A stretch of 64,000 nt of DNA from Vreelandella olivaria (GTDB lineage Bacteria; Pseudomonadota; Gammaproteobacteria; Pseudomonadales; Halomonadaceae), in NCBI GenBank assembly GCA_004295565.1, contig AP019416.1, forward strand, positions 1,550,001 to 1,614,000, given 5' to 3'. This document shows, in pieces, positions 1 to 10,262 of this stretch. The position numbers were made by a program, and so were the translations under genes. The notes beneath the pieces are model-generated. The model saw nothing but the letters and a program-made list of their open reading frames with translations. It ran no database searches and was not told the origin of the DNA. The number at the start of each line of letters is the position of its first letter. The first letter of the stretch is position 1.

Positions 1-153
1 GAAAGGCTCTATCGTTGGCGGCAACTGCGTCGCGAGCGCTACGCACTGCGCCATTTAAGCGACGACATGCTAAAAGATATTGGCCTTAGTCGCGAAGCCA
101 TTCAACGCGAAGCGCATCGGCCGTTTTGGGATGACCGAGGCTGGCGCCGCTAG
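1..153 (+). CDS. DUF1127 family small protein, C-terminal part
   Basis: The window opens inside a reading frame (frame 1) that ends at TAG 151-153. The visible 50 residues carry the arginine-rich helix and the segment LSDDMLKDIGLSREAI, typical of the DUF1127 (YjiS-like) C-terminus. Members are short proteins of about 50-100 residues, some implicated in RNA binding or phosphate and carbon metabolism. The start lies outside the window. No function is assigned beyond the family. Confidence 0.75.
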   Translation, partial: ERLYRWRQLRRERYALRHLSDDMLKDIGLSREAIQREAHRPFWDDRGWRR

Positions 154-240
154 CAGGTGGTCTTTAAGGTCATGCCAGCCGTAGCGGGTTTGTGATACCT
201 TGTTGGCACTTAAAAATGCTGCATGAGTTAGTTGCAATTT

Positions 241-2605
241 ATGGATGTCAATCAGCGTATTATTTCCCGCCTGGCCACTGAGCTTGGTGTGCGTCCCGAA
301 CAAGTAGCGGCCACGGTGGAGCTACTGGATGGCGGCGCCACCGTGCCGTTTATTGCCCGTTACCGTAAAGAAGTCACCGGCGCGCTGGACGATATCCAGC
401 TGCGCCAGCTTGATGAACGCCTGCGTTATCTGCGTGAGTTGGAAGAGCGCCGCGCAGCGGTACTTGCTGCCATTGATGAGCAGGGCAAACTGGACGGCCC
501 GCTAAAAGCCAGCATTGACGCCGCTGAAACCAAGCAGCGTCTGGAAGATCTCTACCTGCCGTTTAAGAAAAAGCGCCGCACCAAAGCGCAAATTGCCCGC
601 GAAGCAGGGCTGGAGCCGCTGGCGGATGCGCTGCTTGCTGATCCAAGACTCGACCCTGAAAGCGAAGCGGCCAACTATCTGCGCCCAGCAGAAGGCGATA
701 TCCCCGCCATCGAAGATGCCAAGGCCGCCCTGGATGGCGCCAAGCAGATCTTGATGGAGCGCTTCGCCGAAGACCCGGAGCTGATTGGCCAGCTGCGTGA
801 GCGGCTGTGGCAAGAGGGCGAACTAAGCGCCCGCGTGCTGGAGGGCAAGCAGCAGGAGGGCGCCAAGTTCTCCGACTATTTCGAGCACGATGAGAAGCTC
901 GCCAAAGCGCCGTCACATCGCGCTCTGGCCATGTTTAGGGCGCGTAACGAAGGTGTGCTGAGCCTCTCGATTCGCTTACCCGGCGAAGAAGAAGCCCCGT
1001 CCACCCTGCCCAAGTCGCGATTGCCAAGCAGTTCGGTATCAGCGACCAGGGCCGCCCAGCGGATAAATGGTTAGCTGAAGTGGTGCGCTGGACATGGCGG
1101 GTGAAGCTCTATACCGCCCTGGAGACCGAGCTGCTGGGGCGTCTGCGGGAACAGGCCGAATTGACGGCGATTGACGTGTTCGCGGCCAATCTAAAAGACC
1201 TGCTGCTGGCGGCCCCGGCGGGCAGAAAGTGACCCTGGCCATCGACCCCGGCCAGCGTACTGGCTGTAAGGTCGCGGTGATCGATGCCACCGGTCAGTTT
1301 GTCGATCACACCACTATCTATCCCCATGCGCCGCAAAACCAGTGGAATGAAGCCCTGAGCGTGCTGGCGAAGCTGGTAAAACAGCACGGCGTCGAGCTGA
1401 TTGCGGTGGGCAACGGCACCGCCAGCCGCGAAACCGATAAGCTAGCGGGAGAACTACTCAAAGCACTGACCCCCGCGCATCGGTTAAGCAAAGTGATGGT
1501 CTCTGAGGCGGGCGCTTCGGTCTACTCCGCCTCTGAGTACGCCTCACGGGAAATGCCGGATCTTGATGTCACCGTTCGCGGCGCGGTTTCCATCGGCCGC
1601 CGCCTGCAGGATCCGCTGGCCGAGCTGGTGAAAATCGAGCCCAAGTCGATTGGCGTAGGCCAGTATCAGCACGATGTCTCCCAGGTGCAGCTCTCCCGCA
1701 GCCTGGAAGTGGTGATAGAGGACTGTGTTAACGCCGTAGGCGTCGATCTCAATACCGCCTCCAGCGCACTGCTTTCACGGGTGGCTGGCCTTAGCACGGC
1801 CTTGGCGGAAAACATCGTTGCCCAGCGTAACGTCAAAGGCGCCTTTAAAAGCCGTAAAGAGCTGTTAGAAGTGAGCCGTCTGGGCGCCAAAACCTTTGAG
1901 CAGTGCGCGGGCTTCTTGCGTATTCACAATGCTGACAACCCCTTGGATGCCAGCGCCGTGCACCCGGAAGCCTACCCGCTGGTTGAGCGCATCGCCAAAC
2001 AGAGTGGCCGTGAGGTACGTGGTCTGATTGGTGATAGCGCCGCACTCAAAGCGTTAAAACCCGCCGATTTCGCCGATGAGCGCTTCGGCGTACCCACGGT
2101 GAGCGATATCCTCAAAGAGCTGGATAAGCCTGGTCGCGACCCGCGCCCTGAGTTTAAAGCCGCTGAGTTCCGCGAAGGGGTCGAAACCTTAAACGATCTC
2201 AAGCTCGGCATGGTGCTGGAAGGCACCGTGACCAATGTCACGCACTTTGGCGCTTTTGTGGATATCGGCGTCCACCAGGATGGCCTGGTGCATATCTCAG
2301 CGCTATCGGATCGCTTTATCGATGACCCACGCAGCGTGGTGAAGGCCGGTGATATCGTTACCGTTAAAGTGATGAGCGTGGATATTCCCCGCAAGCGGGT
2401 AGGGCTTTCAATGCGCCTTGATGACCAGCCAGAGACTGAAAACGATGCAAATAGAAGCGATACAAACAAGAACAACGGCTCGCCTAAAGATCAACGTAAC
2501 GCCAACCGCAAGCCGCCTCGCCAGCGTAATAGCGCCAAGCCCGACGAACCAGCGCCCATGGGCGCGCTGGGGGCTGCCTTGCTAAAAGCGCGTGGCGGCA
2601 AATAG
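241..2605 (+). CDS. tex: Tex family transcription accessory protein (two frame breaks)
   Basis: This is a cytoplasmic RNA-binding protein thought to act in transcription and associated with the polymerase. The N-terminal Tex helical region begins at ATG 241 ([11 protein letters not shown]). The YqgF/RNase-H-like domain follows ([19 protein letters not shown]), then the helix-hairpin-helix part ([19 protein letters not shown]), and the C-terminal S1 domain is at about 2209-2420 ([17 protein letters not shown]). The reading moves from frame 1 to frame 3 near 1000-1017 and to frame 2 near 1220, each consistent with one lost base. The middle piece 1017-1230 reads [17 protein letters not shown], as expected for Tex. 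The reconstructed length of about 788 residues is normal. A TTG at 232 in frame is a less likely start. Confidence 0.93.
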
Positions 2606-2709
2606 TCGCGCTTCTTGAAGCGTATGCGACTTGAAAATAATATCGTTGCCGCCATATCCTGCCTTCTATTTGCAAGACAGCGATGATGGCGATGCCACCT
2701 GACTACACC

Positions 2710-2733
2710 AAGGCCCGCTCACGGCGGGCTTTA
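2710..2733 (+). terminator. hairpin between tex and gshA
   Basis: The inverted repeat GCCCGC (2713-2718) and GCGGGC (2724-2729), with a 5-base loop and a short T run, lies between the tex stop and the gshA ribosome-binding site. It could end tex transcripts. The T tract is short, so efficiency is uncertain. Confidence 0.45.
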
Positions 2734-2752
2734 CTGACAAGGAGTGTTCACC

Positions 2753-4391
2753 TTGCCTGAACCACTCACTGTGCCATTCGCGCTGACTGCGCAAGTTGAG
2801 CGTCTGATCCCCAGTGCGCGCCTTGGTCGGTTGGGCCGCCTGCGGCGTGGGCTTGAAAAGGGGCTGCGGGTTGATGCCAATGGCCACATCGCCCAAACGC
2901 CGCACCCGCATGCACTGGGCTCCAAGTTAACCCACCCGCATATCACCACTGACTATTCAGAGTCACTGTTAGAATACATTACGCCGGTTTACTCTCAGCC
3001 GGGCGAAGCGCTCTGTTTTCTGTCTGATCTGCACACCTTTACCTACCACCACCTGGAAAACGAGTGGATCTGGCCCGGCAGCATGCCATCAAGGCTCTCT
3101 GGCAACGACAGCGTACCAATTGCCGATTACGGCAGCTCTAATGTGGGCACCATGAAGCATGTCTACCGCAAAGGGTTGGATATGCGCTATGGCCGCATCA
3201 TGCAGGCAATTGCCGGTGTTCACTACAACGTATCGCTGCCGGATGATATGTGGCACGGCCTGCGTGAGCTTGAGAAAGCCACCAACATCCCGTTCAACGA
3301 CTACCGCTCCACCCGCTATTTCGGCATGATTCGTCACTTCCGCCGCCATAGCTGGCTGCTGCTCTACCTGTTTGGCGCTTCCCCGGCGATTGATAAGAGC
3401 TTTTTGCCTGACGGGCATAAAGTGCCTGAAAAGCTGCAGTCGCTGAGTGACGATACGTACTTTGCGCCCTATGCAACGACGCTGCGTATGTCGGATCTGG
3501 GTTACCAAAACAAAGTACAGTCGCAGCTTAAAATCTGTTTTAACTCGCTCTCTAACTACGTTAACACTCTGCGTCACGCCATCTCTTCACCATGGCCCGA
3601 CTATGAAAAATGGGCGTTAATGTTGATGGCGAGTGGCGTCAGCTAAACGCCAATATTCTGCAGATCGAAAACGAGTATTACAGCGATATTCGCCCCAAGC
3701 GAGTCGCCAAGCACAACGAAACCCCCAGCCAGGCCCTCGAAGCCCGCGGCGTGGAGTACATTGAAGTGCGCTGCTTGGACTTAAATCCCTTTGATCCTCT
3801 CGGCGTCACTGAAGAGCAGATGCGTTTTGTAGACACTTTCTTAATGTGGTGTTTACTCAGCGACAGCCCGTGGATCTCCGACGAAGAGTGTGATCGTCTG
3901 GACGATAACCGTCGCTGGGTGGTTGAGCGTGGCCGCGATCCGGAACTGCAGTTATTCAACCACGGTGAAACCACCTCGGTGCGTGAGTGGGGCGAACAGA
4001 TCTTTGCCGAGATGGGCGAGGTTGCCCGCCTGCTGGACGCAGTCGAAGAGGGCACACCTCATGCCGATGCACTAGCAAGCCTAGCGCCACGCCTGGCAGA
4101 CCCTTCGCTCACGCCTTCTGCCCAGGTACTCGAACGTCTCAAAGCGAACGGTGGATCACTCAGCGATTTGATGCTTAGTCTGGCCAAAGAGCAGGCGGAG
4201 CAGTTAAAGGCTGCCCCATGCAGCGCTGTCGGGAAGCACTGTTAGCTCAGTTGATTGAGACTTCTCACCAACAGCAGCACGATATCGAAGCCGCTGACCA
4301 AGAGACCTTTGAAGAGTTCTTGCAGGTCTACTTCACCAAAGCTCGTGAGTCCCGCGCTCTTTCTGCGCTGCCATCTGAGGTTCGTCAATGA
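2753..4391 (+). CDS. gshA: glutamate-cysteine ligase (two frame breaks)
   Basis: This enzyme catalyses the first step of glutathione synthesis, ATP-dependent joining of L-glutamate and L-cysteine, in the cytoplasm. The order of motifs matches proteobacterial GshA: ALGSKLTHPHITTDYSESLL, the substrate-binding region with YGSSNVG, SGVHYN-like AGVHYNVSLP, LFGASPAI, QIENEYY and IRPKRV, and EYIEVRCLDLNPFDP. The start is taken as TTG 2753 because AAGGAG (2739-2744) lies eight bases upstream; a GTG at 2744 overlaps that site. One G appears to be missing in the run near 3612, and one C near 4216. After these the frame runs to TGA 4389-4391, giving about 546 residues. The stop overlaps the dsbB start (ATGA). 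Confidence 0.93.
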
Positions 4392-4887
4392 TTCTGCACT
4401 CCTTTCGTTCGGTAGCCCTGGCCGGTTTAGCCTTCTGCGTTCTAATGATGGCGGTAGCCCTGGGCCTAGAGCATATCGGCGGTTATGAACCTTGTCCTCT
4501 GTGTATCTTTCAGCGCGTAGCGGTGATCGCCGCGGGTATCTTGTTTGCGATAGCCGCCATTCACAGCCAGCAGGGCGTGTGGGCAAAGTGATTTACGGTC
4601 TGCTGTCGCTGGCGGCCGTAGGAACCGGTGCCTTTATCGCCGGGCGTCACGTTTGGCTGCAAGGCTTGCCCGCCGACGAAGTGCCTTCCTGCGGCCCTGG
4701 GCTGGATTACATGATGGATATCCTGCCCATGCAGGACGTCGTGGCCATGGTGCTAACGGGGTCTGGCGAGTGCGCCAATATCGATTTCTCCTTGCTAGGT
4801 CTCTCACTACCCGCCTGGACGTTAATCGGTTTCGCCATTCTGGCAATCGCCCCGCTGCGTATGCTGTTGATGAAAAGCCGGGGTTAG
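4388..4887 (+). CDS. dsbB: disulfide bond formation protein DsbB (one frame break)
   Basis: This is an inner-membrane quinone reductase that reoxidises periplasmic DsbA. Four hydrophobic helices are visible. The first periplasmic loop carries the redox pair in PCPLC, and the second has two further cysteines (PSCGPGLDY and GSGEC), so all four essential cysteines are present. A base is missing in the G run near 4581 (expected [10 protein letters not shown]). ATG 4388 overlaps the gshA stop, so the two genes are probably translationally coupled and both serve thiol balance. The length of about 167 residues is normal. Confidence 0.93.
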
Positions 4888-4914
4888 TAGGGCGTCAGCG
4901 ATAAGGAGTGCGCC

Positions 4915-5789
4915 ATGCTTTATCAACATTTTGCGACTCAAGAAGAGATCGACCGCGCCTACGACCCGATGCTGGGTCGAGACCCGGCGGTGTTGGTAAA
5001 GGCGTGGCGTGGGCGTAGTGATGCGTCGCGGGAGCTTCACCGTACAACGCTCGATTTATCTTATGGCCCCTCCCTGGCAGAACGCATGGATATCTTTCAT
5101 GCCGATGCGCCTGATACCAATAGCCCACACGCCCCCGTGCACGTGTTTTTCCACGGCGGCTACTGGCGCTCACTGAGTCACCGTGAATTTAGCTTTATCG
5201 TCGATGATTTGGTCAAAGCCGGTATCACGGTAGCAGTGGTTAATTACGCACTCTGCCCCAGGTTCGTTTTAGTGAGCTAGTGCGTCAGGCGCAGGCAGCC
5301 GTGGCCTATGTTTATACCCATGCCGCTGAGCTAGGCGTTGACCCGGAGCAGTTGAGTATCTCGGGGCATTCGGCGGGCGGGCATCTCTGCGCCATGCTGA
5401 TGTCAACGGATTGGCAAGGCACCTTTGGCTTACCGAACCAACTGATTCGTGGCGCGCTATGTGTGAGCGGGCTCTACGACTTGCGACCCTTTCCCTGGTC
5501 GTGGCTGCAACCCAAGCTTCAGCTAACGGGGCTCGATGTGCAGGATTTCAGTCCGCTATGGCAGCCGTTCCGAGTGGCTGCACCGATAAAGTTGGTAGCA
5601 GGGGCCTTAGAGTCTGACGAGTTTGCACGGCAGATGAGTCGCTACGCGGAGCATGTGAGCGAGCAAGGCCAAACGGTCACCCAGCAGCTACTCCCCAACG
5701 ACGATCACTTCTCGATTCTTGAGCACTATCTTAACGATGGTTGTTTTGTTGAGTGGATCAAAGGGTTTCACGCTAGCGATAAGATTTGA
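4915..5789 (+). CDS. alpha/beta hydrolase, esterase or arylformamidase type (one frame break)
   Basis: This is a cytoplasmic alpha/beta hydrolase of about 291 residues. The oxyanion-hole motif HGGYW (about residue 79) and the nucleophile elbow GHSAGG (Ser) are clear. A late Asp and the terminal NDDHFSILEHY region supply the acid and the catalytic His. The HGGYW type is shared by kynurenine formamidases and related carbamate or ester hydrolases, so the substrate is uncertain. The start is ATG 4915 with AAGGAG about eight bases upstream. A C appears lost in the run at about 5259; the join reads CPQVRFSELVRQAQ. The gene lies downstream of gshA-dsbB on the same strand. Confidence 0.85.
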
Positions 5790-5817
5790 TTAAAATCTAA
5801 CCCGACTTCTCATTACA

Positions 5818-5924
5818 GGATCGAAATAGCCTGAAGCGGGGGTCTTTTTCCAGGGATGGAAAAAGTAGCGCCCAAGGATGGGTTCACAGCGCCCCCGCGG
5901 AAGGTTGTTTCGATCCGGCGCACC
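5818..5924. repeat. palindromic intergenic element, family 1 copy a
   Basis: The outer inverted repeat GATCGAAA / TTTCGATC encloses GCGGGGGTC / GCGCCCCCGC and TTTTTCC / GGAAAAAG arms. The core GTAGCGCCCAAGGATGGG recurs, in inverted orientation and with one change, at about 13260-13290. The element sits between convergent genes and has no open reading frame. It looks like a small non-autonomous palindromic repeat or a bidirectional transcription barrier. Confidence 0.6.
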
Positions 5925-5959
5925 TCTTTGTGCTCTGCTAGAGGCACTTTTGATTGTCC

Positions 5960-6373
5960 TTAACCAGCAGGAATCACTGCGGTCGCTTCGATTTCCACCT
6001 TAGCCTGATCTTCCACAAGCCCCGCCACCTGCACCATGGTCATCGCCGGGAAATGCTTGCCAAGTACCTCGCGATAAGCGCCACCCACCTCCTTAAGCCG
6101 GGCCAAATACTCCCGCTTGTCGGTCACATACCAGGTTAAGCGGACGATATGCTCAGGGCCTGCGTTGGCCTCTGTTAAGATCGCCACGATATTCTGCAGC
6201 GCCTGGTTCACTTGAACGACAAAGTCATCGCTTTCAAATACCTGGTCGGCATTCCAACCAATCTGACCGCCGACAAAAACCGTCTGGCCGGAAGCGAGCA
6301 CGCCGTTAGCGTAGCCGATGGCCGGTTTCCAGTGGGAAGGGTGAAGAAGCTGATGAAAGTTGGCGTCACTCAT
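5960..6373 (-). CDS. RidA (YjgF/YER057c/UK114) family protein
   Basis: This is an intact 137-residue protein of the Rid superfamily, trimeric enzymes or stress proteins that hydrolyse reactive enamines and imines. The fold hallmarks are visible: FVGGQIGWNADQ, the central NIVAILTEANAGPEHIVR segment and the terminal KVEIEATAVIP. The canonical catalytic arginine motif (A/PARS before xVEVA) is replaced by AMTMVQVA, so this is not a classical RidA deaminase. It is the last gene of the aminobenzoate operon, where an imine- or enamine-handling role would suit the amino-group removal step. That role is inferred. Confidence 0.88.
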   Translation of the reverse strand: MSDANFHQLLHPSHWKPAIGYANGVLASGQTVFVGGQIGWNADQVFESDDFVVQVNQALQNIVAILTEANAGPEHIVRLTWYVTDKREYLARLKEVGGAYREVLGKHFPAMTMVQVAGLVEDQAKVEIEATAVIPAG

Positions 6374-6384
6374 GATGGCTATCC

Positions 6385-6791
6385 TTATAGGTTATCAACG
6401 GTAATATGCTGGCGTATTGCCTCTGTCCATGGCATCGGCTTACCGCTACTTAAATCCACAAATACCAAGGTTGAATCACTGGTTAGGCGCTTCTGCTCTC
6501 CGCAATAAGCGACAATCTGCAGCGTTACACTGCTGCGCCCCATAGACTGAACCCTTAACTCAAAGGTCAGCCGTTCGCCTAATCGGCTAGGGGCGTGAAA
6601 CTGGGTATCGATAGCAGCAGTAGGCACACCCGTCCCGGTTTCCACATGCAGTTGGTTAAAGTCGTGGTGCACGACCTCCTCAAACCAATCCTCCACCACC
6701 GAGTTAATCATCTCGAAATAGCGGGGATAAAAACGATCCCCGCTGGATCACAGTGCTGAAAACGCACCTTCCGCTGAGTGGTAAAGGCCAC
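6385..6791 (-). CDS. acyl-CoA thioesterase, 4-hydroxybenzoyl-CoA thioesterase family (one frame break)
   Basis: This is a hotdog-fold thioesterase of about 135 residues. The reconstructed N-terminus from GTG 6791 reads VRFQHCDPAGIVF then YPRYFEMIN, with the 4HBT catalytic Asp in HCDPAGIV. A T appears missing in the run near 6737. It lies between livF and the ridA-like gene in the aromatic-degradation operon. It probably hydrolyses an aromatic or ring-opened CoA thioester, or rescues CoA. The exact substrate cannot be read from sequence. Confidence 0.85.
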
Positions 6792-6805
6792 TACTTTTCT
6801 CCTCG

Positions 6806-7485
6806 CTAAACACCCAGGTAACGGTCACGCACCGAGCTGTCCAGTGCCGCTGGTTCACCAACCCATACGGTGCTGCCCTTTTCAAGAATGGTGCAGCGGT
6901 CAGCGATAGGCAGAATTTCGCTTAACGACTTATCCACCAGTAGCGTCGATTGCCCCTGCTCCTTAAACAGCCGAATCGCCCGCCAAATCTCCTGACGGAT
7001 CACCGGCGCTAACCCCTCGGTCGCCTCATCGAGCACCAGTAGGCGCGGGTTGGTCATCAGCGCCCGGCCAATGGCCAGCATCTGCTGCTCACCGCCAGAG
7101 AGGGTTTTGGCCATTTGTGCCCGTCGCTCCTCCAGGCGCGGAAACAGCGTTTCCACTTTGCCAGCGACCACTCGCCGGGGCGAGCGGTGACCAGCAGGTT
7201 TTCGCGCACGGATAAATTGGGAAAACAGCGGCGTCCCTCCGGTACCAAACCGAGCCCCGCTTTAGCGATACGGTAGGCGGGTAGACGGCGCAGATTATGG
7301 GACTCAAACTCAATAGTGCCGCGGCTTGCCGGGGTAAGGCCAAATATTGAGCGAATGGTGGTGGTTTTACCCATCCCGTTGCGGCCCATTAACGCCACCA
7401 TTTCTCCGGCGTTTACTTCAAGGTTCACACCAAATAGCGCCTGGGAGGGGCCATAAAACGTTTCAATGTCGGCAACCTTAAGCAT
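6806..7485 (-). CDS. ABC transporter ATP-binding protein, LivF type (one frame break)
   Basis: This is a cytoplasmic ATPase subunit of a branched-chain amino acid/aromatic acid importer. It has Walker A GRNGMGKTT, signature LSGGEQQM and Walker B LLVLDEATEGLAP. The start is ATG 7485 (MLKVADIETFYG), which overlaps the end of the livG-like gene. An A is apparently missing near 7165, where the expected join is SLAKVETLFPRLEERR. Length is about 227 residues. The position inside the aminobenzoate operon suggests an aromatic acid as cargo rather than leucine. Confidence 0.9.
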
Positions 7486-8230
7486 CGGAATCTCCCAGGT
7501 AGGCTTCACGAACACGCGGATCCTGTCTAATGGCCTGGCTATCGCCATGGGCGATAACGCTGCCGGAGACCAACACAGAAATACGATCGGCAAGGCGGAA
7601 CACGGCCTCCATATCGTGCTCAATCAACAAAATGGGCACTTCCAGCTTCAGCGCTTCCAGCAGCTCGGTCAGTTTGGCCGAGCCTTCCGGGCCCAGGCCC
7701 GCCATGGGTTCATCAAGCAGCAAGGCGCGGGGCTTGAGCGCCAGGGCGCAGGCCACTTCGACCTGACGGCGCTCCCCATGGGAAAGTTCAGATACCGGTG
7801 TCCAGGCACGATGGCTAAGCTGCATGCGCTCCAGCGCCTGGTAAGCAGGTTCAAGCAATTGCTGATCCCGGGCGACCGGTTTCCAGAAACGGAAGCTGTG
7901 ACTCTGCAGCGCTTGAACGCCCATCATCACATTACGCATCACTGAAAGTGGCTCGGCTAACGAGGAGACCTGAAAACTACGCCCCAGGCCCAATCGGGCA
8001 CGCTGGGCAATGTTCATCCCGGTGATCTCAGTGTCCGCTAGAAAAACACGGCCCTCATCTGGGCGTATGCTACCGGCGATTTGACCGATCAGGGTCGACT
8101 TGCCCGCGCCATTGGGGCCAATCAGGGCGTGGATTTCACCCTGGTGAAGATCCAGCGAAACATCCTGGGTAGCCTGTAGCGCGCCAAAGCGTTTATGCAG
8201 CTTTTGCAGTGAAAGAACGATATCACTCAT
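7478..8230 (-). CDS. ABC transporter ATP-binding protein, LivG type
   Basis: This is an intact 250-residue ATPase subunit of the same importer. Walker A is GPNGAGKST, the signature is LSHGERRQVEVA, Walker B is ALLLDEPMAGLG, and the LivG-type C-terminal REAYLG segment is present. Its ATG overlaps the TGA of the preceding livM-like gene after frame correction, and its own end overlaps livF. This points to tight translational coupling. It is one of the few undamaged genes in the operon. Confidence 0.93.
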   Translation of the reverse strand: MSDIVLSLQKLHKRFGALQATQDVSLDLHQGEIHALIGPNGAGKSTLIGQIAGSIRPDEGRVFLADTEITGMNIAQRARLGLGRSFQVSSLAEPLSVMRNVMMGVQALQSHSFRFWKPVARDQQLLEPAYQALERMQLSHRAWTPVSELSHGERRQVEVACALALKPRALLLDEPMAGLGPEGSAKLTELLEALKLEVPILLIEHDMEAVFRLADRISVLVSGSVIAHGDSQAIRQDPRVREAYLGDSDA

Positions 8231-9287
8231 TACGCTCCCTCCCGGCTAACCAACCCATTACGCCGTGTTTCGCAAACAGCACCACCCCCAGCAGTACTAA
8301 CCCGAGGAAAAGCTGCCAATACTGGGTAACGCCTCCAAGGAAGGTCTCCATCATTACAAACAGCACCGCACCGGCCAGGGGGGCCATAAAGACGCCCCAC
8401 GCCGCCCAGAATCACAATCACCATTAATTCACCGGAGAAGTGCCAACTGAGCATGTTGGGGCTAACAAAGCCATTTAGATCCGCATAGAGCGCCCCGGCA
8501 AGGCCGGTAATCGCTGCAGAAATCACAAACGCCACCAGGCGAATGGGGTAAGGGCTAATGCCTGCGGTGGCCAAACGCACGTCGTTAAGCCGTGCCATGG
8601 TGAGGGCGGCGCCAAAGCGGGATTTCATCATCCGCGAGGTGATCGCCATGGCCAGCACTAAGCCAACAAAACAGATTAGAAAATAGGTTAACGCATTGCT
8701 GCTATCGACTAGCGGCAGCGTATTGCGTATATAAATGGGCAGGCCATCCTCGCCACCATAGGTTGGCCAGGAGTTGGCAAAGTAGTAAATCATCTGCGCA
8801 AAGGCGAGGGTGATCATAATGAAATAGACCCCGGTGGTACGCAGCGAGATAGCGCCAATCACCAGCGCCAGCAGCGCACACAGCAGGGCAGCCACCAGCC
8901 ACACCACCAGCAGGCTATCGCTGCCCGGTATGCTTAAAGGCCAGGTCATAAACGGCGAGTAATCAAAGGCGTGGTAAGCGCTGATGCCCGCTACATAGCC
9001 GCCCAAACCGAAGTAGGCCGCATGACCAAAACTCACCATGCCCCATAGCCAATCGCCAGATTAAGGCCTACAGCGGCCATGGCAATGATCGTCATCCGCG
9101 AGGCCAGGTTGACGTAGTAGATATGGCCCAGCAGGTAAGCCGCCACCGGCACCAAGAGCAGCAGGCCGAGCAGGGCCATCTGCACCAGCCCTTTGCGGTC
9201 AAAGTGGCTGTCTGTTTTGGGTGCAAGTGCCGTGTCGGCGGTGGCAGCTTGCGGGGCACTATTAGTCAGGGAAGTGTTATTAGTCAT
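8223..9287 (-). CDS. ABC transporter permease, LivM type (two frame breaks)
   Basis: This is an inner-membrane permease of about 354 residues with eight or more hydrophobic helices. The LivM signature GLNLAIGYGGMVSFGHAAYFGLGGY is recovered when one G is restored in the run near 9036. A second break, an extra C near 8393, hides the end, which in the right frame reads FLGGVTQYWQLFLGL. The start ATG 9287 (MTNNTSL) overlaps the livH-like stop by eight bases. Confidence 0.9.
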
Positions 9288-10208
9288 GGGCAGAAAACAG
9301 TCCCTTAGGCTTGAAGGCAAGAATGACGGCCATGAGGATATAGATCAGCATCGCGGCCAATGCAGCCCCAACCCCAGTCGCCTCAGAGGGCGGCATAAAC
9401 GCACGGAAAAAGATCGGCAAATAGACCCGCCCTAATGTATCGACCACTCCCACCAGCAAAGCACCCAGTAGCGCCCCTTTGATGGAGCCGATACCGCCAA
9501 TGACAATGACCACGAAGGCCAGAATCAGCACAGGCTCGCCCATGCCGACCTGTACAGATTGCAGTGCGCCCACTAATGCCCCGGCCAAGCCTGCCAACCC
9601 TGCGCCCAAGGCAAACACGACGGTATACAGCTTGGAAATATTGACCCCGAGGGCACCAATCATTTCGCGGTCGCTTTCACCGGCGCGAATACGCATGCCC
9701 AAGCGAGTTTTGGAGATCAAAAGTAAAGGGCGATCGAAATAACAATGCCCACGCCAATCAGCATCAGCCGGTAGATGGGATAGCGGGTGTCGCCGGGCAG
9801 CGTGACGAATCCGGTTAACCAGGAAGGCGGGCTAAGCCGCAGAGGCGACGAACCGAATATCCAGCGCGTGCCTTCGGAAAAAATCAAAATAAGCGCAAAG
9901 GTCGCCAACACCTGATCAAGGTGGGGGCGGTGATAGAGCCGGCGAATCACCAGTAGCTCCACCAAGGCGCCGACCATTGCCGCAGCTGCCATGCCAGCAC
10001 CCAGCCCAATCAGAAAAGAGCCGGTTGATGCAGTCACGGCGGCGGTGGCATAGGCGCCCACCATATAAAAGGAGCCGTGGGCAAGATTGATCAACCCCAT
10101 GACCCCGAATACCAGGGTAAGGCCGCTGGCCATCAGAAACAGCATGGTGCCAAGCTGCACGCCGTTGAGAAGTTGCTCTATTAGCAGAGTAACGGACACG
10201 TTAGGCAT
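9280..10208 (-). CDS. ABC transporter permease, LivH type (one frame break)
   Basis: This is the partner permease of about 309 residues. It has LivH hallmarks GLTLVFGVMGLINLAHGSFY and the loop KTRLGMRIRAGESDREM near 9660-9720. A T is lost in the run near 9720 (expected ALYFLISKTRLG). Two starts are possible: ATG 10208, or GTG 10199, which is better spaced from AAGGA at 10210-10214. The gene follows the binding-protein gene in the operon. Confidence 0.9.
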
Positions 10209-10262
10209 CCTTAACAAAGGAAGAAAGCAAAGGCTGGGTGATGTCACCCAGCCACGGCGACA

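Noticed and set aside
1972-2475. 167-residue minus-strand frame over tex
   Set aside because: It lies entirely antisense to the well-supported Tex S1 region and has no recognisable features. It is a by-product of GC-rich coding sequence.
2753-4391. SpoVR-like identity for this gene
   Set aside because: This was considered briefly, but the motif order (THPHITTDYSESLL, SGVHYN-like segment, IRPKRV) is that of glutamate-cysteine ligase.
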